Assembly: GCA_035610835.1 (NCBI GenBank)
Contig: CM069446.1
Location: 54,030,934-54,094,933, forward strand
Direction of reading: 5' to 3'
DNA length: 64,000 bases
From: Ophiura sarsii
Lineage: Eukaryota > Echinodermata > Ophiuroidea > Amphilepidida > Ophiuridae
Both the position numbers and the translations under genes were made by a program. Every line of letters begins with the position of its first letter. Position 1 is the first letter of the stretch. This document shows, one piece after another, positions 35,198 through 45,887 of the stretch. The notes under the pieces are model-generated. The model was not told the origin of the DNA. It ran no database searches and saw only the letters and a list, made by a program, of their open reading frames with translations.

Positions 35198-36590
35198 ACC
35201 AGACAGAAGGACATTGTCTCATCAAGTTCAAAGTTCTTATTGTATGACAGTATAACTAATATCATTTCTTATCATTTAGTAGACAAGAATGCTGAAATGT
35301 GATTGGTTAATGTCCCAATGAATATTTTCACGTATCTGATGACTGATATGAGCCCGTATTATATTCTAGCAATTTTATCACAGCTCTGATTGGTTACATC
35401 AAGGTTTGGATTGATCCATTATCAATTTTAGGGGTTAGATGTTGAAAGGGTGGCAGTGTTAGGATGGATGTGGGTTGGGGGTTTTAGGTGATAGGAGATG
35501 TGGGGTTGGCCTGTCTTTTTGTTGGTTCCCGGTATCATTTATGTGGTTCCTAGTATTATGGGTTCCAAGTTGTTCAAGTTGTGCTCAGTGTATGTTGGGG
35601 TTCGATGAGCGGTGTGGTGAATGACGGCTCCTTGACTCTGATAGAATATTTAAGACATTATTATCTAAATTGGTTATAGCGTTGTCGAGTTTAACAGGGC
35701 CTGTCAGAGTCACTAGTTAATTCTCGGGGGGGGGGGGGGGTATTTCTATAGAGAAAACACAATTTATCATTGTCTTCTATGGAAAATAAAACAAATAAAT
35801 GCAATATTTGTTGACTTTTAAATTATGTATATTGATTTTTTGTATATATTATCAAAGTGTATCAGATTAATCTCTATTTACTGTTTTGACTTATTATGAC
35901 TAAATTTAAAATCATGTCTCATTTTTGGGAGCCCTTGGGCTTTAATATTACCATTCAAATTCATAGAGGTACTTTAAGTATAGGATCTAACCATCTTACC
36001 AACAATATCACATCAACCTCTTATACATTTTAACCACAACCAACTTAACATGTTGACGGCCATAGCAACCACTGATAAAGCCTGATTGCATGTACTGCCA
36101 TAGACATGTTTAGAATCTTAACATTTTATCATCTTAGAATGTTTGTATTCTAAACATTGAAGTGATGGACATGTTTCAGTGCTAAACATGCTAAATGCCA
36201 CTAAACATGTATAGCATTTAAAGCTTGTGTCAAAAGTCTGGACAAACTGCATATTAAGATGCTAAACGTGTGTAGCATCTAAATGCGTTTAGCAATTCAA
36301 CATGTGTCACGTATTGTTTCAAAGGTAAGGTTCCCGGTTGTCGTAAAATGTGCATTTGCGAATAATTGCTGTATGGGAAGGCCCTCCGAACTGCTGTTGG
36401 GTGACAGCAACGTTTATCAACAAACGTAACGGTCGAAGGGACTGTACTGAACAACACTGTCCACTATACCTTATTGCCCTTTATAACGCGAGTTTTAAAA
36501 GCCCAGGTCAGGATTCTCGCGCATACCGCCGGGCAAACAACAATTGCAACTGCCGACCGACTGCCCGATGTGACGACACGTGTCACCCAT
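35198..36590. other. No gene recognised; poly-G run and TAAACATG repeat cluster
   Basis: The first ~30 bases finish the interrupted duplicated segment. A G run lies at 35727-35740. Between about 36100 and 36310 the words AAACATG, ACATGTTTAG and TAGCATTTA recur in both orientations. No supported coding sequence. Confidence 0.4.
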
Positions 36591-36591
36591 C

Positions 36592-37430
36592 TATAATAAT
36601 AATAATAATAACTGAGATTTATAGAGCGCCTAATAGCAGGGGCCTCAAAGCGCTGTACGTTTTAAAAACCAATAAACAAGATATTATACATTAATCATTT
36701 AAAAACAAGAAATACTGGCATAATATAAACATGATAAAACATACACAAGCGGAAAAAAGTCCGGTAAAAATTCCACACACATATTTACAGAGTGGGAAGA
36801 TAACACATTAAAATCAAACACTTTACGAGTCTTTAAAAAGATGAGTCTTGACACGAGACTTGAATTGAGTTGTCGTAGTTGAACTGCGGATGGCAAGAGG
36901 GAGCTGATTCCAGAGTTTTGGTGCTGACATCGAGAAACTTCTTCCGTGACAGATTTCGCGGAAACGGGTTGCAATAAATGTTGAGACGCTGATCTGAGCA
37001 AGCGTGGCGGTTTGTAAGCCCTCACCAGGTCTGTTAAATAGATTGGTGCGAGGCCATTGAGTGCTTTAAATGTGAGTAAGAGCACTTTATACACAATCCT
37101 TTGACGAACACGGAGCCAGTGAAGTTCAAACAATACCGATGTTATGTGATCGTGTTTTTTGCGGCGAGAAACGACTCTAGCAGCCATGTTTTGGATGCGC
37201 TGAAGTTTGTCAAGTTGTTTCTCAGGTACATGTAGGCCGTAAAGAATGCTGTTGCAATTGTCAATCCTAGATGTGACAAATGCATGAACCAATTTCTCGG
37301 TGTTCTCCTTATCGAGGTAACGTCTGAGTTTGCCAATATACCAACAGGAGTTTTTCCAGGCGTATAAAACAAACAGCTGCCTATTGTTGAAATTTGGTTC
37401 AGTATAACGCACTCAATACGAGGTATCACA
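36592..37430 (-). mobile_element. L2/CR1-type LINE, 5'-truncated, C-terminal part of reverse transcriptase protein
   Basis: A minus-strand frame at 36699-37412 has features of the region after the RT catalytic core in L2/CR1/Rex-like elements: YLDKENTEKLVHAFVTSRID, LDKLQRIQNMAARVV, HWLRVRQRIVYKVLLLTFKA and LNGLAPIYLTDLV. Near 36955 the frame shifts. The expected GRSFSMSAPKLWNQLP and FKSRVKTHLFKDS continue in another frame, so the copy is dead. The YxDD catalytic part is absent. The 3' end on the minus strand is GAGCGCTATAAATC-like sequence with an (ATT)n tail (plus-strand ATAATAATA at 36592-36612). Confidence 0.8.
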
Positions 37431-37978
37431 TGCAATTAGGCAAGCAGTGAACCTTAAACTGTCTATCTTTCGTTGTGAATCAATATTTAGACATATGACT
37501 ATTAGTCCGGGTCATCGTGTCACAAGCGTCATCATAATAAACAAATAAAGACGTGTTCCAGGCCGTCGTAAAGAGATCTGATTACGATATTCATTAGATG
37601 CAAATAACGCCACGCCCCTCCTCTGTCACTGCCAGACGATGCCATCCACAATTTTAAATTCTTATTTTGTTCCACGTTATAATTAATTTCAAATAAACAA
37701 TTCTGAATGTTTCGTGTCATTTAAAAAATAAATTCTGTCATCATAAAAGCATATCAGTGCCACTCTAAATCACAATCAGCTTTTTGTTACCATTGGTGTA
37801 CTATTTCTGTGTCACAAATCGTGTTTTGAGCCGATAAAAAGCACCACGTCTCATGTCGTCTGGTTTGCTACGAACATGATAGTGCGCCCCCTAACGAACC
37901 GTTACATGTCAATTAACGTATCGGTAGGCGGGCTTGACTTTTTCGAGATACTTGTCCCATAGTTATATAGTCCCTGTT
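37431..37978. other. Sequence downstream of the transporter stop; probable 3' UTR and flank
   Basis: No coding sequence. Its position next to the stop codon at 37979 means part of it is probably transporter 3' UTR; the polyadenylation site was not fixed. Confidence 0.35.
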
Positions 37979-38157
37979 TTAATGTTCTACCTTCTTGTCA
38001 CTTTTTATACAATCCTTGGTGGGCACTCTACTATACTTAGTATCCTTATAATGTTTTTGAATGTCTATAATAGACTGCGGTATCACCCCTAACAATGACA
38101 CAGCACCAAGGACTAGGAAGGACCCGGTATAACTACCACTGTTATCAAATATCCAGC
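37979..38157 (-). CDS. Transporter last exon, TM12 and C-terminal tail
   Basis: Acceptor ATTTGTTTTGCAG. Encodes WIFDNSGSYTGSFLVLGAVS, the usual GW.yD.tGSY motif before TM12 of SLC16 proteins, then a basic tail ending SDKKVEH and the stop. Confidence 0.88.
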
Positions 38158-40658
38158 CTGCAAAACAAATCAAATATAACGTTATTTGAATAGGCATTGA
38201 TTCGGAAAAGGGGGATCAATTAAAATGGGGATTACAAAATAGTTATTTTTTTATTATTTGAGCTGCCATCGCAAATGCTAGGGTACTTGGACATAAAGGG
38301 GGATATAGCAAATTGATCCTAAAAAGGGAGGAATTTTCGGGGGAACCACAACATTACGTCTAAGGTTCGAACTTTAGGTGAGTGACTTGATTTCGGCCCA
38401 TTTCTGTCATGGTGTTTACTATAATGTGTCTATATGAACATGTTCATCGCACCAAGGTTGTAGTGTTGATCTCAAGCATCTTGAGCGGCTCAACAATAAA
38501 TTCCTATTGAGATATGAAACTTTAAAAGACATATTTGCGATGAGGTAAGTGCAACACTCGATCGTATGAAAAATAATACCTACCTGACAAAAACCCACTG
38601 AAGATGGCTCCAATGCTATAAGTGACGGTCAACCACATCGTAGCATTTGTCATTTTGTCTTGTTCTATAGTCTCTTTAAACAATGTATACACACTGGTCA
38701 TGCCCATTTCTCGTCCAAACCCAAACGAGACAGACGACAGTACAAATCCGACGTAAGAGCGGGAAGCCGAAAAGACCGGGTCAATCGTTAGCGCTACAAA
38801 ACAGAGAAAGGACGTGCTGTAAAGGATGTGTTTATCGCCAAATTTCATTTTGATAAATGGGTAGAGTAAGTTGGAGAGAAGACAGCCTATTCCTCCAAAG
38901 GTTGCGAGATAAGATGCTAAAGATGGCGAGAAGCCTACCTCCATGGCATGAGGAACCAGATAGATCAACCAACCGACTAAACAGTAGCCATTGCATACGT
39001 TGTATAACAACAGTGATACGAAATTGATATCGTTGAATAAAACGCAGTCGAGATAATTATAAATGATATCTGCAAAACCAGTTTTACTCGGTTGGTTTTT
39101 TTCTGTATCCCGACTGCTTTCATCTTCGTTGAACGTATCTTGTATTATCAATGTCTGTCTGATAGGTCTAAGTATTGCTCCGCAAAGTATGAGATGCAAA
39201 ATCAATGCGCCTAGCATCATCATAGCTCCGCGCCATCCGTAGACATCAAGCAAAGTCTGTGTCAGAGGCGGCATAATCATAATACCCAAGGAGAGACCAA
39301 TCCTTGAAACTGAGATCGCAACGACGTAATATTCATCGAAATAGTTAGCCAGTTCGGCTATCAAAACCGCTTCCGCTCCGAGTAAGAAACCTATTCAAAA
39401 CAAAACATATGTTACCAAGTGTTAAAAAGGGAGAAGAGAATGATTATTGATACTGCCCCACAAATGCTGAAATGCAGGCCAAAGTGGACAAAATATTAAG
39501 GGTCCCATGAGGGCCCGCTGTGGGCCCACGATCGATGTTGGCTGGGACACGTGTGTCAAATAGTTCTGAAGTGCAAGTCATTTTAAAGAACTCTCACAGC
39601 TTTTCATGGAACCCTTTTTTCGTATTTTAGGGTTCTATAAGGAACCATTGACTCAGGAAGAACCTTTCATTCTGGGTTTGGAACCATTTGTATCCTTCTT
39701 AGAACCATTAAAGGTTCCTTGAGTGCAGAAGGTTCTACATCGAACCCCCGGGATCGAACCCCGAGCTTACTCAAAGAACCCTTTCCGAACCATATTTGCT
39801 GAGAGTGTAGTGTGTAGTAAACTTTGATGAGTGCTAGCCATTTATTAATATTGATAATAGGCATAATAGAGGAATTTGGGGTAACTGGGTGTTTTCAGTA
39901 TCGGATACAACTAGTAACTTCCAGAATCTGGAACCTAAAGTGCACTTTTTCATAGAAGTTTTTTTCAATTACTGTGACGGGAGACCATTCACGTGAAAAC
40001 GCAATCCCGTTTCCAAGCCCGCCCTCTATTGAGATATCGAATGAATTCGTAATCAGAGCGGAAGACTTGATTCGTCATCGTGTAACAATTGACAACAGTG
40101 CCACACAAAATAGCACGCCCTCAAGCCGTACGATAAATGTATACTATTTCTATATTTTATTATGTCAAGGAAGGAAAAATAAATAAAAGATAGCGTGATA
40201 AATAAATATAATATAAAAGCTGAATGCAAACTGCTTATCCACAAAAATAGCCTGTGTAAGTAAATGTAATAAATATAAGAGGACCTGACGTTTCGATTCT
40301 AACAGAATCTTTATCGAAGGTTAAATGACAGAAGACAACATACACAACATATATATAGACAGAGGAACAATAGGCAGGAAGTGATGTAACACAGTGGGGG
40401 TCAAAGTGACAGAAGGACCCTATGATAAATAAATGTTAAAAAACCAACAAGGACACTTTTTGTATCTCATTTATGGTGAATAAAAAACTGAACTGAACTG
40501 AACTTTCTGTAATTTACCTGTCAAAACAGTAGACAACATCAACATATACCATGATGAAACTAAAGATGCAGTTATAAGGCCTACGGCTGCAAATAAGCTG
40601 TACGTTATAACGGTGAATCGGGGTGACAGACGTTTACTCATCGCTCCTCCAATAGGAC
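37979..40658 (-). CDS. Monocarboxylate-transporter-like (SLC16/MFS) gene, three 3' exons
   Basis: Exons 40518-40658, 38584-39390 and 37979-38157 (minus strand) join in one frame to give about 374 residues and a stop. Order: loop GPIGGAMSKRLSPR between TM2 and TM3, then TM3, TM4 (GFLLGAEAV), YFDEYYVVAISVSRIGLSLG entering TM5, TM6, a charged central loop (DTFNEDESSRDTEKNQPSK), then TM7-TM12 and a lysine-rich cytoplasmic tail. This is the 6+6 plan of SLC16 proton-linked transporters of small monocarboxylates and related solutes, acting in the plasma membrane. The substrate cannot be told. TM1-2, with the signature usually containing GGWGW, were not found upstream, so the 5' exon or exons lie far upstream, in the gap at 52.6 kb, or outside the window. 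All three visible exons are open. Confidence 0.88.
38584..39390 (-). CDS. Transporter main exon, TM4-TM11
   Basis: Acceptor TTGTTTTGAATAG and donor CAG|GTAGGT. 807 bases; a glycine codon is split at both junctions (G|GT and G|GC). Holds the central loop and eight hydrophobic segments. Confidence 0.9.
39584..39810. mobile_element. Inverted-repeat MITE in transporter intron (GGAACC/GGTTCC-rich)
   Basis: AACTCTCACAGC at the left is inverted as GCTGAGAGTGT at the right. Between them GGAACC and GGTTCC-type words recur on both strands. Confidence 0.6.
40200..40380 (-). mobile_element. Penelope-like or LTR-like end with CGAAACGTCAGG motif
   Basis: On the minus strand CGATAAAGATTCTGTTAGAA is followed by TCGAAACGTCAGGTCC. 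A short stem with GAAAC and CGTCAGG is typical of the terminal repeats of Penelope-like elements, where it belongs to a hammerhead ribozyme. Here the catalytic CUGAUGA box is degenerate (CGATAAA), so a ribozyme would be dead. No reverse transcriptase nearby. Confidence 0.35.
40466..40504 (+). mobile_element. Retroelement 3' tail (AACTG)n next to transporter exon
   Basis: GGTGAATAAAAAACTGAACTGAACTGAAC, comparable to the tail at 35160-35197. It ends about 13 bases from the exon's splice donor region, so it lies at the very start of the intron. Confidence 0.4.
40518..40658 (-). CDS. Transporter exon encoding the TM2-TM3 loop through TM4 start
   Basis: Bounded by acceptor TTTTCTGTATTAAAACTGTAG and donor GTAAAT. 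141 bases: 2 + 46 codons + 1. Encodes the SKRLSPR loop and two hydrophobic stretches. Confidence 0.85.
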
Positions 40659-41713
40659 CTACAGTTTTAATACAGAAAAGTCAAGATAAGGCCACGAAGA
40701 ATAACCCATTGTTTTACAGGCCCGACCAATCCCTTCTACCGAATTTGCAATGTTTTTAATTTTTTGAAATTGTGTGAAATGTTTTCAATTTTTTTTAAAA
40801 TTATTGAATTTTTTTAATAATTATTGTTGCAAATTCACCAACAATCCCCTAAATATTTGAGAAAAAAGAATGCCCGACCCTACCTGAGAGGTCCGTTTGC
40901 CCGTAGAACATGTGTTTTTCTTGGCCTAAAATAACATTGTGGACAACGCAAAGCAACTGAGAAATGCACATCGAATACTAGCTTTGCTGTAGAGCCGAGT
41001 ATTTGACCCATTTGACCCGCTTACTTTTTTCCAATTTAATCTACCAACAGTCTCTATATCTACGCAGTCACTCTTTAGACCGCGTGTACTGTGAAGGACA
41101 TCTATGGATTTAAATGTGAATCAGACCAAGGGCTCCCAAATATGACACATGATCTATTTTAAATACATACAACTTTGATAATATATACAAAAATAAAATA
41201 AATATACATACTTTTAAAGGTCAACAAATATCGCATTTAATTGATTTGGTAATTTTCCATAGAAGACAATGTAAATCGTTTTTTATCTATTCTCTATAGC
41301 AACCCTTCACCGAGAACCAACATGTGGCTTTGATAGAATATGTAAAACATTATTATCTGAATATGTGCAAAGTGGCATGTTGGTATCTCGGTGGAGGGGG
41401 GGGGGGGGGGGGGGGGAGCATCCATTTTCAACTTTTTCTACTAAAATGGAATTTGTTTTCAGAATTTCAGAACAGAATTGCCACTGAAACAAATTCAAGC
41501 TGCATACGTAATTTACGTAATTGTCCGTGAAAATTGAATGGATGGCTATTCATAACGTGGAATATGCCTTGCGTGCATGGATGCACTAATCCGAGTCATA
41601 TAAAACAATTACGAATACAGCCGTACAAACGGCTGACGTGGAGGATTTTTGAGTAATCAGTAACATGGATCATTGAATATTAAAACAATACACTTCTAGA
41701 GCTCTTTCTTTTG
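40659..41713. other. Intron or intergenic; poly-G run and dispersed segment
   Basis: G run near 41397-41416. The stretch 41529-41610 resembles 7645-7745 (GAATGGATGGCTATTCATA, ATGCACTAATCCGAGTCAT). No exon with a TM1-2 signature was found. Confidence 0.4.
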
Positions 41714-41901
41714 TTGTTAACGTCGATCATATCTACGAATGCATTGCCGGAAGTCTTAATCGTGCAAGGTCAACATAATCGGTAACCTTACTAATGTTGA
41801 CTAGTGCATTATCTAAAAGCTTTGTCATATAATGCACGTTGCGAGGTGCAACCGATTATGTTGACCTTCAGGCAGTACTTTCGCAGATATCGACGTTAAC
41901 A
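41714..41901. mobile_element. Small foldback MITE
   Basis: TGTTAACGTCGATCATATCT is inverted as AGATATCGACGTTAACA. Internally AAGGTCAACATAATCGGTAA pairs with ACCGATTATGTTGACCTT. About 188 bases, arms about 65 bases. Confidence 0.7.
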
Positions 41902-42074
41902 GACAATAGACATTGATATGACAATTAAAGCTTTGGAAATAGAAACACAGATACATATGCAAAGAGTTAACGGAGAGCACATGTGGTCCAGTGGATCAGC
42001 GCAGGTTTTACGATTCAAAGGTTGTGAGTTCTAGCCCCGTCACGGCCAACGTGTTTGTATCCTTGGGTAAGGTA

Positions 42075-43826
42075 CGAGGTGCGGTATTATTGACCAAAAT
42101 AGAGGGTGTCAGCAAATCTCACTTTGTGCTAATTCTTACAGTGGGAACCCCAACAAACTATATATTTTTAGAAAGGTTAGACTATCAGCTATTAAGAAAA
42201 AGCAAATTTTCACACATTTAAAGATTAAATATGCAAATTAGCTCAATTTTACCAAAAACAGGTAAAAATTTAGATTTTTTTAATGAAAATTTCAAAATGT
42301 AACTCCTCCTACAGCTTTCATGTTATATGCAATCTACTTTTTTCTTTAGGTTATTTGATACATTTGCAACAAATTGATTGGGGCTTTTTGAGAAATTTCA
42401 TCAACAAATATGAGAAATCCATTTTTTGGTAAAAATCAGAACATTTGATGATTTTTCTTCATATTTTCTTTTTTGGGGTTGATATAAAAAAAAACACCTC
42501 TCATTATTATGTTCAACACATCAAAACAAACATTCCTGCCAAATTCATTAAATGTGGATGTATAGTTTTGGAGAACTTACATTTTTTGCACCAAAAAACC
42601 CTATTTTGAGAAAGCGGCCATTTTAAAATGGACGCCATAATAGCGCATCATATTTTTGCACTATTCAAGTACTGCATGATATGATACATTGTGTAAAAAA
42701 GCAAAAATATTACATATAACATGTTACAAGATATATCTTGTAAATATGTGTCATTATAATTGTTATCTTTACAGTTTTAATGTACAATTAACATAAATTG
42801 TACAACTTAGGAGTTGAATTCTCCTGCACCATAACCACTTCCGTAAACCGTTTTCAACCTCTGCTCCTCTTTCGCGCTATCCTCTTTGGGAAATTTTCGT
42901 TTCTGCTTTTGTCTCTCTGCTGTCATGGCTGTGTCATACTTGGAACTATACAGTCTGATTCTGTCTTTTCTGTTCAGTGCAACTCTTGTGTAATAGCCAA
43001 CTGACAAACCTAAGGCTTCCATCAGGACTCACCTCCTTTGCATCTGTGGGCATTTTTCAAAACATCATTGAGGCATTCCAAATCTATAAGCCGATAACCA
43101 GTTCTTTCTGAGGCAGTTGTATAACTGCTATCTGTCTCACTTTCATCATTTGCAGAAGATTCTGACTGAGATTCTAATAGACTCCCCTTGTTGGTTGTCC
43201 AGGTCACTGAGGTCATCACCATTGATTGTCAATGATTGTCATGATTGTTTACTGTGGTAACCGTACGTTCAGTGCTAGTACTGGCAGTATCCGTGGATTT
43301 GTCTGTAGTTTTCTTCTTTTCCTGCGAGAGTTTACCTTTAAATTTGTGCCTCTTTCCTATGGGTGGCATGTTAGGAAGCCACAAGTTGTCAAATAACAAT
43401 CCAAATTTGGTTAAAAATCCATCAATATCGACCGAATTTACACAGACCGAGAGAGACAAAATTTCATTAACAGCTCACTGCAGGCTGACATCTTGAACTG
43501 CCCTTAGTTGGACACTAGATGGGGTAGTGCTGTTCTAGTGATGTTGCAGTGCATACGGTGCAGGACATCACTTGATTTATACTGGCAATGTTTTTGACTT
43601 TTTTAATGGAAATTAAACATAATTTGGAAGGAAAACAATCACTTCCGGTTGCTAAATAACTACTTCCGGTTTCAATATTAAAAAAATGCACCTTTTACAA
43701 CCCAATTTTTGTTTCAAAATTGATTGCTATGAAAAAAAATTAATATAATGAACAAATACTATTAAACTTCCTATTTATTACAAAAAAACCAAAAAAGTCA
43801 GGAAAAATGTATAATACCGCACCTCG
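42075..43826 (-). mobile_element. Mutator-like DNA transposon, internally deleted, nested in a SINE
   Basis: The ends CGAGGTGCGGTATTAT (42075-42090) and its exact inverse (43811-43826) are perfect 16-base terminal repeats. Minus-strand coding remnants fit a Mutator-like transposase of the type seen in cnidarians and invertebrate deuterostomes. The start is MPPIGKRHKFKGKL near 43369; then come YRLIDLECLNDVLKNAHRCK (43022-43222) and a C-terminal SMEALGLSVGYYTRVALNRK ... YGSGYGAGEF (42807-43022). The catalytic middle, several hundred residues in intact proteins, is missing between the last two parts, and a frame break lies near 43229. It is therefore a non-autonomous deletion derivative. Target duplication could not be fixed. 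Confidence 0.75.
42807..43369 (-). pseudogene. Remnant of Mutator-like transposase (N-terminal and C-terminal ends only)
   Basis: Three open pieces in a row on the minus strand: a basic N-terminus (43369 down to 43229, KRHKFKGKLSQEKKK), an acidic serine-rich linker with TGYRLIDLECLNDVLKNAH (43222-43022), and the C-terminus beginning MEALGLSVGYYTR (43022-42807). In intact relatives the RLIDLE block precedes a cysteine-rich region and the DDE catalytic core, both absent. The junction AGGTGAGTCCTG looks like a splice donor, but no acceptor with catalytic sequence follows. Confidence 0.7.
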
Positions 43827-43919
43827 TGTCTCAATTGTCTCAATTGCCTCGTCGACCCAATCGAGATCGGAAAACTGTTAGGGGATATAACAATCAAAGT
43901 GCTGATTCATTTTTATATA

Positions 43920-44280
43920 TACATTTTTTTTGCAGAAAAGCGTTCAATGAATCCAACCAAAAAGTGCCAAAAATGTAATTTTCATGATTTTGGAGGTCAA
44001 CAAATCACATTTTAAAGATTTTCAACAAAAAAAAGTATGAAAAAAACCTAGTATGACAAAATTTGACCAAAATATATTTTGAGTTATCCTGGCAGAACCT
44101 AAAATGGGTCAAAAAACGTGTTTTTATCATTTTGTCCCAAAATGGTCAATTTCATGATCATGGTTGGATTCATTGAACCCTTTTCTGCAAAAAAAGGAAC
44201 CTTTATGTAGATTAAATGAATAATGAAGAAGCTACGGCAGTTTACGGAGGCTATACCGGAAGGTGCACATCCTCCTTAAG
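43920..44280 (+). repeat. Dispersed repeat family A, copy 2
   Basis: Matches 8690-9060. Here the left part (CGTTCAATGAATCCAACCA) is the inverse of the right part (TGGTTGGATTCATTGAACC), so the element folds back on itself. Confidence 0.65.
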
Positions 44281-44309
44281 TCAGTCCAGATGGTGTCCAT
44301 TCTGACTAA

Positions 44310-44345
44310 CGTAAGGTAAGTCAAGCTAGCTTGACTTACCTTACG
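44310..44345. repeat. Perfect 36-base palindrome without spacer
   Basis: CGTAAGGTAAGTCAAGCT followed directly by its complement. Related words (AGTCAAGCTGGCTGGACTAG) recur at 45190-45320, beyond the LINE end, so both may be halves of one element split by the LINE insertion. Confidence 0.9.
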
Positions 44346-44699
44346 ACATTATTCAAAAATGAGTCACTTTTCAAAAGTCACATTTTCAATACACTACACG
44401 GGAGGAATGAGGGTGTGAGTGAGGTTCACTCCGTGTGTGCCACTGTTATAACCAGGATTGACCGGCGGGCATTCGATCACACAGTGCAGCAGTTTCCCCA
44501 TTCCATAAAAATTCCTTTACATTCATATCTCTCACCCATGCACGACACTTTGAATTTGAATAAACCCGCCCATTGAGGGGAAATGCGCAGCGATCAACAC
44601 GGGACTTATACGGCGTATGTGTTTGTTAACAATTGGGTTTTTTTCCCGCGTAGTATATGTGTAAATGGTGGTAATCATGGTGTATCTTTGTTGTTAGTG

Positions 44700-45194
44700 T
44701 TATGTTGTATCAAAATGTGCCGAAAAGATTCATTCAAAGGTCTATCTAGCCTGTTTGGTAAACAAATAATTGAAAGTTACTTTAAAATGACTAGCTTATT
44801 TGATCTTTCCCGACTAGAAATCCCCAAAACAAAAAGAGCTTATGGGGATAGATCATTTTCGGCTTATGGTCCTAAGTTGTGGAACAGCTTACCAGATAAT
44901 GTACGCGATGCTCCCAATGTGAAAGCTTTTAAAAAGCTCTTAAAAACCTACCTTTTCCCAAATTAATTGCTAGTCATTGTGCATATTTTTTGGTTTCTTA
45001 AATGGTATATTTATATATCTGTTTTTATCATAATTGCTGATGTAATATGTAGGTCATGTATTTTATCATGTGTCATTATTTTGTTGCATGCTGTAACTAT
45101 ATTGTATTTTATATTGTGTTTTAATGTACAGCGCATTGGTCCATGGGAAATGCGCTTTATAAGTATCTTGTAATAATAATAATAATAATAATTA
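44700..45194 (+). mobile_element. L2/CR1-type LINE 3' end with (AAT)n tail
   Basis: The frame ending at 44966 carries RAYGDRSFSAYGPKLWNSLP and NVKAFKKLLKTYLF, the C-terminal signature of L2/CR1/Rex-type LINE proteins. A 3' UTR follows, with GGGAAATGCGCTTTATAAG and (TAA)n to 45194. Only the last ~80 codons are present. The upstream part of the same frame (44583 to about 44700) shows no similarity and is flank. Confidence 0.75.
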
Positions 45195-45332
45195 GACTAG
45201 CTGACTTGACTAGCGTTAGGTTAGTCAAGCTGGCTGGACTAGCTTTAGGTTTGTCCAGCAGGCTTGACTAACCTGCTCGACTAGTTTAAAGTTAGTCCAA
45301 CCTGTGTCTGACTAGTTTAAGTTTTCAGTGTA
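45195..45332. repeat. GACTAG/AGTCAAGC inverted-repeat remnant
   Basis: GACTAGC, AGTCAAGCTGGCTGGACTAG, GTCCAGCAGGCTTGACTAAC and CTGACTAG recur in both orientations. Likely the right part of an element whose left part contains the palindrome at 44310. Confidence 0.45.
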
Positions 45333-45425
45333 GGGGATCATCCCGGTTTGCATCTGTTCACACAACTTTCGGACGAGCGCTACGATCTGAAGGTAGAAGC
45401 GCTATATAAATGCTTTCATGTATGT
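45333..45425 (+). mobile_element. SINE tail fragment
   Basis: GTAGGGGATCATCCCGG and GAAGCGCTATATAAATGC match the 3' part of the SINE at 22785-22960. Truncated at the 5' side. Confidence 0.6.
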
Positions 45426-45823
45426 ATTAACATCATATGGAAAATTAGAAATAGACTCCCCAAAGATAATTAATTCTGCATTGTGCTAACCTCACCAATT
45501 TGTTCATGCTTTGTTCATGTAATGATGTATGCCGCTTTTGTGGCTCATAATATTGTTTATGGTCATTTTTGAATAAAAATATCGTATATATATGCAGCGA
45601 TGGAAATACCCACATAACATTCCACCCGGGGTAGAGCGACCCGGGGTTGATCAACCCTAAGTCGACCAACCCTGGGTGGACTACAATAGCGCCCTCACGG
45701 AATAAACCATAATACTGTTTAAAAAACACCTTTGAAACTATATTCAATCTAAATTATAAGTTAAAAAACTCAGGGGGTTGGTGGTCGGGGAGGTAAAAAC
45801 AAGGACGGATCATTCTAAAACAA

Positions 45824-45882
45824 CCCCGGGACTGCCCAGCCCCGGGACTGCCCAGCCCCGGGACTGCCCAGCCCCGGGACTG
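45824..45882 (+). repeat. 16-bp tandem repeat, 3.7 copies
   Basis: Unit CCCCGGGACTGCCCAG, perfect. Confidence 0.95.
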
Positions 45883-45887
45883 TTTCT

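Larger units (their letters stand above)
41975..43890 (+). mobile_element. tRNA-derived SINE, copy 2, interrupted by a transposon
   Basis: The left part, 41975-42074 (TGTGGTCCAGTGGATCAG, then GAGTTCTAGCCCC, then CCTTGGGTAAGGTAC), matches the SINE at 22575. It resumes after the insertion as GTCTCAATTGTCTCAATTGC at about 43828. The empty site is seen at 22670-22695. Confidence 0.75.

Noticed and set aside
44583..44966. 127-codon frame as a host gene
   Set aside because: The last ~80 codons are the C-terminus of an L2/CR1-type LINE, and the first part lacks similarity to anything recognised.
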